Below, piece by piece: positions 7,001-11,484 of a DNA stretch of 11,484 nt. The number at the start of each line of letters is the position of its first letter. The first letter of the stretch is position 1. The position numbers and the translations under genes were made by a program. Location of the stretch: NCBI GenBank assembly GCA_012522985.1, contig JAAYJJ010000127.1, positions 1-11,484 of the forward strand, given 5' to 3'. The stretch is from Aliarcobacter butzleri. Lineage in GTDB: Bacteria > Campylobacterota > Campylobacteria > Campylobacterales > Arcobacteraceae. The notes under the pieces are model-generated. The model was not told the DNA's origin. It saw only the letters and a program-made list of their open reading frames with translations, and did not search any database.

Positions 7001-7459
7001 GTTTTAATCTTTACTCAATATACACAAATGGCTGATATTTTGGTAGAGATTATCTCTAAAGAGCTATTTACTACAGCCTTAGTACTAAAAGGAGATATGT
7101 CAAAACAACAAAGAGAAAAAGTAATAGAAAAATTTCAATATGATAATAGATATAAAATCTTTATTCTCTCTTTAAAAGCTGGTGGAGTTGGGCTAAATCT
7201 AACTGCTGCTAATCATATAATCCATTATGACTTATGGTTTAATCCAGCAGTAGAAAACCAAGCAACAGATAGAGCCTATAGGATAGGACAAAACAAAAAA
7301 GTAACCGTATATAGGCTTATTACCAAAAATAGTTTTGAAGAAAAAATCGATAAAATGATCAAAGCAAAACAAGAACTTTCAGATCTTAGTGTAAGTATTG
7401 GAGAAAATTGGCTAAACAATATGAGTAAAGAGGAGCTAAAAGAGTTATTTACTATCTAG
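4034..7459 (+). CDS. SWIM zinc-finger SNF2/RapA-type helicase-like ATPase
   Basis: A 1141-residue cytoplasmic DNA-translocating ATPase of superfamily 2. The N-terminal part carries RGKTYANSGKI (30-40) and a SWIM zinc-binding motif with C121, C123, C132 and H134, likely for DNA or protein binding. A region of about 450 residues without recognisable motifs follows. The SNF2 core begins near residue 680: Walker A DDMGLGKT (710-717, K716), DEAQ (803-806), SGTP (831-834), then the second lobe with GGVGLNLT (from 1050) and motif VI ATDRAYRIGQ (1077-1086). All catalytic motifs are intact. The ATG has GGAG (4025-4028) at 5 nt, and the first residues match the usual start of SWIM-SNF2 proteins. Known relatives act in transcription recycling or chromosome maintenance, and some SNF2 proteins act in phage defence; nothing adjacent shows which applies here. 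It is monocistronic and its stop codon directly abuts that of bioF. Confidence 0.93.
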   Translation: MANKVYGTTIWGKEFLEAIENETDSKRLSRGKTYANSGKIYDVRVDTNQVNAKVKGNYSPFYKTYLLFNPFPKGDKRVIIEFIDENPLILADIIHGKLSNKLLEFIKSNEIDIFRGFDMSCNCYDFDGSYPCKHIAALYFALTTEIDKNPFILFGLRGLDLINHYNIKKELQIPYPLELNYTNDIDTAPIQDNIPLLKQENHTNFILSMLSDFPPFSHINYKEVLNEFYKRANKDIVQIISPIKDENIQNLQRLLQNSHITILGYSNIDLVLFKIQTDILNSRDKELFRQYNFQIKNQEILISPMDLFTLFISFEDDNGSSSYRYLFYLFRVAYILIENSGFIPSVLEMDKYIKIIYKPLLSVESIKKQIEILSNSSPIIVGINGKYLDRFSGTNYILTTVLSTFVPKLEFMHKRQKENPPKISHVFFSAKILETKEFAYENIAFSINNYFSIFEIVQSNYQYNILIEGDINNYQLSINVKNKTTQRKYPLNLALEEENQIEIIKFISILIQFLPKIDSLIKEPFSSLDQIEIEEFLLNISPIITNLGVEIVLPKELKNLLKPKLLLKASSKSKSFKSFFTLDSMLEYEWQIAIGDEIISVSEFEELLKNNQKLVYFKENYLIISPDEAKDLFSQINKKTKLTSFDLLQAKLSDEVFLDNDLQNYLEEIFTPKHIVTPISLNATLREYQTRGVEWNINNLLNGFGSILADDMGLGKTIQTIASILYLKENNYIKHHIVIVVPTSVLSNWENELETFAPNLSFISYYGSKRAIEKVDIILTSYDLVRIDIDIFKSLKIDCLILDEAQRIKNPDTSTTKTIKSLKAKYKIALSGTPVENNLSELWSIFDFVLPKYLKSLKEFSSFYAKEIEIHKNPHKIEKLKKLTAPFMLRRLKTNKEIICDLPDKIVIDKYVTMSKEQASLYRAVLDESLEHLDEKNSKGTIFKLLVFLKQICNHPRNFDKISDINPNLSGKTKLLLTLLDSILIQNEKVLIFTQYTQMADILVEIISKELFTTALVLKGDMSKQQREKVIEKFQYDNRYKIFILSLKAGGVGLNLTAANHIIHYDLWFNPAVENQATDRAYRIGQNKKVTVYRLITKNSFEEKIDKMIKAKQELSDLSVSIGENWLNNMSKEELKELFTI

Positions 7460-8563
7460 CTAAGCTTTACTTACTAGTATAGAGTATAGCTTTATAAACT
7501 CTTTTAGTTTTTTGCTATCTATTTGACAATTTGGTATAATCCTAAGAATAGGTGCTTTTACAGTAGGCTGTCTTATAGCACCTACAATAAACCCCTGATC
7601 TAATAAATTTGCTTGTATATCTAAAGCCTCTTGATTGCTTTTACAAGGGATTGTGAATATCATAGATTTATTGTGTTTACCAAATGCTTGGTTGAGAAAA
7701 GAAACTCTTTTTTGTATCTTTTTTCGTAAAACTACTTTTCTTTTTTGGATATATAAAAGTGCTTCATGTGCTAAAGCAATATCAAAAAGCGATGGAGCAG
7801 TACTATAAATAATAGGTTTTGCCCTATTTTGTAAAAACTCTATTATTTCCTTACTTGCTAAAATATAAGCTCCATAACTCCCATAAGCTTTGCCTAAAGT
7901 TCCCATTTTTATATGATTTGCTTTAGGTGTTATGCCATAATACTCAAAAATACCAAGTAAATTTGCCCCCAATACCCCGCTACTATGAGCCTCATCTACT
8001 ATTAAAAGAGCATTATATTTATCTGCTATATCAAAGATTCTTTTATTTGCTATAGCACCACTCATAGAATAGACTCCCTCTATAGCTATAATTAGTCTTT
8101 GGTAACCACCATTATTGTTAATAAGCTCTTGAAGATGTGAAATATCGTTGTGCCTAAAAAAAAGTATCCTAGCATCACTTAATCTTGTAGCCAAAACTCC
8201 ACTAGCATGATACTCTTCATCTATCAAAAAAAGATCTTTTTTTCTAGCTAAAGACTCAAACATAGCAATATTTGCCAAAAATCCACTTCCTACAACGATA
8301 GCATCTTCAAAACGATGGAGTTCTTTAAGCTTATCTTCAAACTTTTGATGGATTTTACTATAACCATTTACCAATATAGAGGCTTTTGGAGAGTGATAAA
8401 GTTCTTTTTTTATACTTTTGTAAGCTCTTTTTAGTAGTTTTTTATTTTTACTAAGTCCAAGATAGTCGTTTGATGCAAGATCTACTAAACTATCATCATA
8501 TATTACCCTACTTCTTACTCTTTTTGCCTTGTGTAAGGCTTGGAGTTCTTTATCATAAAACAT
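7460..8563 (-). CDS. bioF: 8-amino-7-oxononanoate synthase (KAPA synthase)
   Basis: A PLP-dependent enzyme of the alpha-oxoamine synthase family. BioF condenses pimeloyl-thioester with alanine to make KAPA, the first ring-forming precursor in biotin synthesis. Features: LASNDYLGL (29-37), the SGFLAN loop (93-98), H119 (PLP stacking), D190-E-A-H193 with the PLP-binding aspartate, and TLGKAYGSYGAY (222-233) with the Schiff-base lysine K225. The usual TLGKA.G..GG ends in GA here. The 367-residue length is slightly short but complete. Family members include glycine C-acetyltransferase and 5-aminolevulinate synthase, which are longer; size and motifs favour BioF. It is the last gene of the thiS-fdhF-yraN-bioF operon, 6 nt after yraN. 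No other bio genes are in the window. Its stop codon (7460-7462) touches the SNF2 stop on the other strand. Confidence 0.9.
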   Translation of the reverse strand: MFYDKELQALHKAKRVRSRVIYDDSLVDLASNDYLGLSKNKKLLKRAYKSIKKELYHSPKASILVNGYSKIHQKFEDKLKELHRFEDAIVVGSGFLANIAMFESLARKKDLFLIDEEYHASGVLATRLSDARILFFRHNDISHLQELINNNGGYQRLIIAIEGVYSMSGAIANKRIFDIADKYNALLIVDEAHSSGVLGANLLGIFEYYGITPKANHIKMGTLGKAYGSYGAYILASKEIIEFLQNRAKPIIYSTAPSLFDIALAHEALLYIQKRKVVLRKKIQKRVSFLNQAFGKHNKSMIFTIPCKSNQEALDIQANLLDQGFIVGAIRQPTVKAPILRIIPNCQIDSKKLKEFIKLYSILVSKA

Positions 8564-8569
8564 ATCTAC

Positions 8570-8899
8570 CTACAGTGTAATATTTTCTATCATTTTGATA
8601 TTATTGTTATAAACTATAATAGCATCTATACAAAACTTACTATTAAGGTTTTTCACCTTTTGATAGTAGTAGATACTATTAATAAGTTTATGTAGCTTTG
8701 ATGGAGTGATATTATATACAGCATCATAACTCTCTCCACTTTTTACCTCTACAAAGTGATAAACCTCATCTTTTGTAGATATTATATCTATCTCTCCCAT
8801 CTTTTTGGCATAGAAGTTTCGCTCTATTATAGTATAGCCTTTTTCTTTTAGATACTCTACCGCCTTATTTTCAGCTATATTTCCTTTAAACCTGCTCAA
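8570..8899 (-). CDS. yraN: YraN / UPF0102 family nuclease-like protein (TTG start)
   Basis: A 109-residue UPF0102 protein. The family has a PD-(D/E)xK-type nuclease fold but an unproven physiological role. The expected residues are present: GEIDII (35-40, with E36 and D38) and FVEVKS (49-54, with E51 and K53), so the possible metal site is intact. The N-terminal KGNIAENKAVEYLKEKGY matches the family start, which fixes the initiation codon as TTG at 8899; the upstream in-frame codons reach a TAA before any other start. A GGTGG-type ribosome binding site lies just upstream, within the end of the formate dehydrogenase gene. The two genes overlap by 14 nt (8886-8899), so translation is probably coupled. 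bioF begins 6 nt after its stop. yraN-family genes occur in many genomic contexts, so the operon does not indicate function. Confidence 0.88.
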   Translation of the reverse strand: MSRFKGNIAENKAVEYLKEKGYTIIERNFYAKKMGEIDIISTKDEVYHFVEVKSGESYDAVYNITPSKLHKLINSIYYYQKVKNLNSKFCIDAIIVYNNNIKMIENITL

Positions 8900-10955
8900 C
8901 TTCCACCTTTAGGGATTTGAATTTTGCTGTTTTGGTGAACTCATCAGATTCATCTCCAAAAATATAGTTTATTTTACTTTTTGCATGGTGAAAAGTAGTA
9001 TAAAGTGTACCTTTTTTAATACTTTTTACAAATTTAACCTCAAGAGGCGATGTTTGTCCATAAGGAGTTTTTAATACTATCTTATTACTAAGTCTTTGTT
9101 CATCTTCTATACTAGCTAAGATAATATCATCTGGATATTTATCATTTAATCTAGGCGACTCTTTGCTTTGAGCTGAATTGTTATAATGTACTAGCGTTCT
9201 TCCTGTTGTTAGATAAAAACTACCATCTTCTACCCCATTTAAAATCTCTTTGATTTGTCCTCTTAGAGTATATCTATTGTATTGAAAATGCCCTAGTCCA
9301 TCATCTGTCTTAAAACTATCAAGATGTAAAATAGGCGTATCACTTTTATCTATTGGCCACTGCATACCCTTACTTCTATGTTTGCTTAGTTTCATATAAT
9401 TTGCTCCAGCAAATCTACTAACCTCACTTCTTACATCATCCCAAAGTTCTTCACTAGAGCTATAGTTAAACTCTCCACATATTTTGTTTTCTATATCTCT
9501 TAAAACTTCCCAATCATCTGGAAGATCTGATAAAACAAGTGGTTGTGATAGATGAAGCCTTCTCATAGCATTGACATAGACTCCTGTTTTTTCATAAGCA
9601 CTCTTTACTCCAAAGACTACATCACTTTTATTTGCTATTTCATTCATAAAAAGCTCTTGAGTAACCAAAAGTTCTAGATTTGCTAATGCTGAGTTGATTT
9701 TATTTTGATTTGGATGAATATGTGCTATATCCTCACCCATAACATACATAGCTTTTATACTACCCTTTAGCATAGCATCCATCATATCTGGAGTCATAAG
9801 TCCAACTTTTGTAGCATCTTTATAATCAGGTTCATAATAAGGTAAACACCCTACATCACAAGCACCTTGGACATTGTTTTGTCCACGAAGTGGCATAAGT
9901 CCAGCTCCTACTTTGGAGATATTACCAGTAAGTAGTGCTAGATTTGCTAGTGCCATAACAGCCTTACTTCCATCTATATGCTCTGTTATACCAAGTCCCC
10001 AAAATATCATAGATTTTCTTTTTGCATACTCTCTAGCAATAGATGGAATCATTTCTACTAGATACTCATATCCAGATATATTTTCAAAAAAGTTTGGATT
10101 TGCAAAAGGATCATTTAAAATAGCCTCTTTATACTCCTCAAAACCACTACATCTATTTAAAATAAATCTACTATCATAAAGATTTTCATTAAGTATTACA
10201 TATGCCATCATATTTAGTATAAGTAAATTTGCTTCATATGGTATTACGGCATTATATATAGCATATTTACTTAGGTGTATATCTCTTACATCAATAACAG
10301 CTAGATCAATACTCTTATCTCTAACAGCTTCTATCATCCTATTTGCTACTATAGGGTGAGCTTCGGTTGTATTGGAGCCTATAACTATTAAAAACTCTGA
10401 TTTAAATATATCATCATATGGATTTGTAGCAGCCCCTTCACCTATAGTGGTTTTAAGTCCTTTTAAACTAGGGCTATGACATACTCTAGCACAATTATCA
10501 ATATGTGGTGAACTCATAGTAAGTCTTGTAAATCTTTGAAAAAGCCAACCACTTTCACAGCTAGTTCTAGCTCCACCAGTAGCACAAAAAGCCTCTCCAC
10601 CATAAGTGGTTTTGATTTGATCAAGTTTCCAAGCCACTAGTGAAGTTGCATATTCATAACTTGATTCATACCATATATCATCTAGCTCTTTTAGAGTTTT
10701 TGATCTTGCTTTTAATTCTGTTGTAAGGTAAGGAAAGTTTTTTTCAATAAATGATTTTTTGATTCTAGGGCTTCTTATTCTATTTGGTGAATCAACAAAA
10801 TCATATCCATATTTACCCTTGATACAGAGTTTTCCACGACTAACTACGCCATCATTTTGGGCATATATTTTAGTTATTTTATTGTCTTGTATAACTGCGG
10901 TTATATCACATCCAACACCACAGTAAGTACAAACAGAGCTAATATCTGTTGTCAT
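8886..10955 (-). CDS. fdhF: Formate dehydrogenase-like molybdopterin oxidoreductase, cysteine type
   Basis: A 689-residue member of the bis-molybdopterin guanine dinucleotide (DMSO reductase) family, closest by motif to formate dehydrogenase H, which oxidises formate to CO2. The N-terminal [4Fe-4S] motif has C9, C12, C16 and C44 with K46 next to it. Active-site residues are Cys159-His160 in CARVCHSPS, where E. coli FdhF has selenocysteine, and Arg357 in LRGQNNVQGACDVG. Codon 159 is TGT, so no selenocysteine is involved. The C-terminal cofactor domain starts near 580 (YLTTGRTLVHYN) and includes TTFHHA (653-658). There is no signal peptide, so it is cytoplasmic. No electron-transfer subunit, FdhD or membrane anchor gene is adjacent. 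Residues 443-472 depart from the usual LPA.SFAEK.GTF.N.ERR.Q pattern. The symbol is by similarity; another substrate is possible. Its start is 3 nt after the thiS stop. Confidence 0.85.
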   Translation of the reverse strand: MTTDISSVCTYCGVGCDITAVIQDNKITKIYAQNDGVVSRGKLCIKGKYGYDFVDSPNRIRSPRIKKSFIEKNFPYLTTELKARSKTLKELDDIWYESSYEYATSLVAWKLDQIKTTYGGEAFCATGGARTSCESGWLFQRFTRLTMSSPHIDNCARVCHSPSLKGLKTTIGEGAATNPYDDIFKSEFLIVIGSNTTEAHPIVANRMIEAVRDKSIDLAVIDVRDIHLSKYAIYNAVIPYEANLLILNMMAYVILNENLYDSRFILNRCSGFEEYKEAILNDPFANPNFFENISGYEYLVEMIPSIAREYAKRKSMIFWGLGITEHIDGSKAVMALANLALLTGNISKVGAGLMPLRGQNNVQGACDVGCLPYYEPDYKDATKVGLMTPDMMDAMLKGSIKAMYVMGEDIAHIHPNQNKINSALANLELLVTQELFMNEIANKSDVVFGVKSAYEKTGVYVNAMRRLHLSQPLVLSDLPDDWEVLRDIENKICGEFNYSSSEELWDDVRSEVSRFAGANYMKLSKHRSKGMQWPIDKSDTPILHLDSFKTDDGLGHFQYNRYTLRGQIKEILNGVEDGSFYLTTGRTLVHYNNSAQSKESPRLNDKYPDDIILASIEDEQRLSNKIVLKTPYGQTSPLEVKFVKSIKKGTLYTTFHHAKSKINYIFGDESDEFTKTAKFKSLKVEVEQV

Positions 10956-10958
10956 AGA

Positions 10959-11159
10959 TCAACCCCCACCAACAAATTGTAACAGTTCTATTTTATCATT
11001 TTCTTTTGGAACAAAACTATCCCAAAACTCTTTTTTAACTATCTCCATATTTACAGCTACCGCCATAACTTTATCTTTGATTTGAAGTCTATTTAAAACC
11101 TCATCTATAGTTAAGTCTTTTTCAAAGCTTATAGTTTCTGAATTGATTATTAGATTCAT
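10959..11159 (-). CDS. thiS: ThiS-like sulfur carrier protein
   Basis: A 66-residue ubiquitin-fold sulfur carrier. The C-terminus FVGGG supplies the Gly-Gly tail that is adenylated and converted to a thiocarboxylate; in thiamine synthesis this sulfur enters the thiazole ring. Length, the AVAVNMEIVKKEFW stretch and the DKIELLQFVGGG ending match ThiS better than the slightly longer MoaD of molybdopterin synthesis. The ATG follows a GGAAG site. No thiF, thiG or thiH is beside it. Instead the next gene, 3 nt downstream, is a molybdopterin enzyme whose ribosome binding site seems to be formed by the final glycine codons. That placement leaves open a sulfur-transfer role linked to the molybdenum cofactor, but this is inference. 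It is the first gene of the operon, with a strong promoter at 11210-11218. Confidence 0.85.
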   Translation of the reverse strand: MNLIINSETISFEKDLTIDEVLNRLQIKDKVMAVAVNMEIVKKEFWDSFVPKENDKIELLQFVGGG

Positions 11160-11209
11160 CGCTCTTCCATAATTTATAAATATAGTGATATTCTACAATA
11201 TATTGATTA

Positions 11210-11218
11210 ATTATACCA
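11210..11218 (-). promoter_or_regulatory. Extended -10 promoter of the thiS-fdhF-yraN-bioF operon
   Basis: Read on the minus strand this is TGG-TATAAT, a perfect extended -10. Transcription would start near 11203, giving a leader of about 44 nt before the thiS ATG. The leader is A+T-rich and too short to hold a thiamine riboswitch; I see no conserved THI-box sequence in it. Confidence 0.65.
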
Positions 11219-11233
11219 TAAAGCCAAATAGTA

Positions 11234-11239
11234 TATAAT
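11234..11239 (+). promoter_or_regulatory. Candidate -10 box of the radical SAM gene
   Basis: A perfect TATAAT without a TG extension. Transcription would start near 11246, just before AAAAAAGG (11247-11254), giving a leader of about 15 nt. Its -35 position would overlap the opposing -10 at 11210-11218. Confidence 0.45.
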
Positions 11240-11260
11240 CTTTTTTAAAAAAGGTTTATT

Positions 11261-11484
11261 ATCAAGTTTCAACATATCTATATAGAGATCACAAATATTT
11301 GTGGTTTAGAGTGCTTTTTTTGTCCACCAAGTAGTAAAAAATCAGATATTATGGATCTAGAGCTTTTTGATACTATTTGCCATCAAGCAAAAGAGTTTAC
11401 AAATGAGATCTATCTTCATCTTTTGGGTGATCCTTTGGTGCTATCAAATCTACAAGACTATCTTGATATTGCCTATAAATACTC
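11261..11484 (+). CDS. Radical SAM protein, N-terminal part (3' end outside window; non-canonical start)
   Basis: The open frame runs to the right edge. It contains C-x3-C-x2-C (C14, C18, C21 in ITNICGLECFFC), the [4Fe-4S] motif of radical S-adenosylmethionine enzymes, followed by PPSSKKS and a LHLLGDPLVL stretch like the family's GGEP region. The HIYIEITN strand before the cysteines is typical of family N-termini. The frame is closed by TAA at 11246-11248 and has no ATG, GTG or TTG before the cysteines. AAAAAAGG (11247-11254) marks where translation should begin. ATC at 11261 lies 6 nt after AAGG, close to the 7 nt seen at other genes here; ATT at 11258 is the alternative. The first downstream ATG would remove the cluster motif. 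The product cannot be named because the C-terminal part is missing. Confidence 0.8.
   Translation, partial: MKFQHIYIEITNICGLECFFCPPSSKKSDIMDLELFDTICHQAKEFTNEIYLHLLGDPLVLSNLQDYLDIAYKY

Noticed and set aside
9874..10179. Plus-strand open frame of 101 codons opposite the formate dehydrogenase gene
   Set aside because: It is antisense to conserved molybdoenzyme sequence, with no initiation signal or family match.
10479..10481. Possible selenocysteine (TGA) at the formate dehydrogenase active site
   Set aside because: The minus-strand codon for residue 159 is TGT, an ordinary cysteine, so no selenocysteine insertion element is needed.
11160..11203. Thiamine pyrophosphate riboswitch upstream of thiS
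   Set aside because: The predicted leader is only about 44 nt and A+T-rich, with no THI-box consensus; too short for the aptamer.

Overview
The window looks like a piece of a low-GC chromosome from the Campylobacterota (epsilonproteobacteria), most likely an environmental lineage such as Sulfurimonas or Arcobacter relatives. This is inferred from the strong A+T bias in coding DNA, the small single-haem cytochrome c, the compact gene packing, and promoters with good extended -10 boxes (TGnTAnAAT) but poor -35 boxes. The exact genus cannot be read from the sequence.

Layout, left to right. (1) 1-1097, plus strand: the C-terminal end of a DpnII-like type II restriction endonuclease, then a complete amino-type DNA methyltransferase; together they look like a restriction-modification pair. 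(2) 1123-3417, minus strand: a tightly packed operon read right to left, made of a 4-oxalocrotonate tautomerase-family protein, a short orphan ABC ATPase, ferrochelatase (hemH) and an AMMECR1/AmrA-domain protein. Each junction is 4-6 nt or overlaps. (3) 3418-3548: a divergent promoter region serving that operon and a periplasmic cytochrome c (3549-3836), which ends in a clear intrinsic terminator. (4) 4034-7459, plus strand: a 1141-residue SWIM zinc-finger SNF2/RapA-type ATPase. (5) 7460-11159, minus strand: an operon read right to left, thiS - formate dehydrogenase-like molybdoenzyme - yraN - bioF. It converges on the SNF2 gene so closely that the two stop codons touch. (6) 11160-11260: a second divergent promoter region, then the start of a radical SAM gene that runs off the right edge and has no ATG, GTG or TTG start in frame.

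Functionally the window is mainly housekeeping and cofactor metabolism: haem (hemH) beside a haem protein, thiamine sulfur carrier (thiS), biotin (bioF) and a molybdopterin enzyme, plus a restriction-modification locus and a large helicase-like ATPase. I see no clear multi-gene novel system. The items most worth a second look are the non-canonical start of the radical SAM gene, the tight thiS-formate dehydrogenase coupling, the partnerless formate dehydrogenase, and the orphan ATPase and AmrA genes in the haem operon. No gap without a gene exceeds 300 bases; the largest is 3837-4033. No tRNA, rRNA, CRISPR or insertion sequence was seen.
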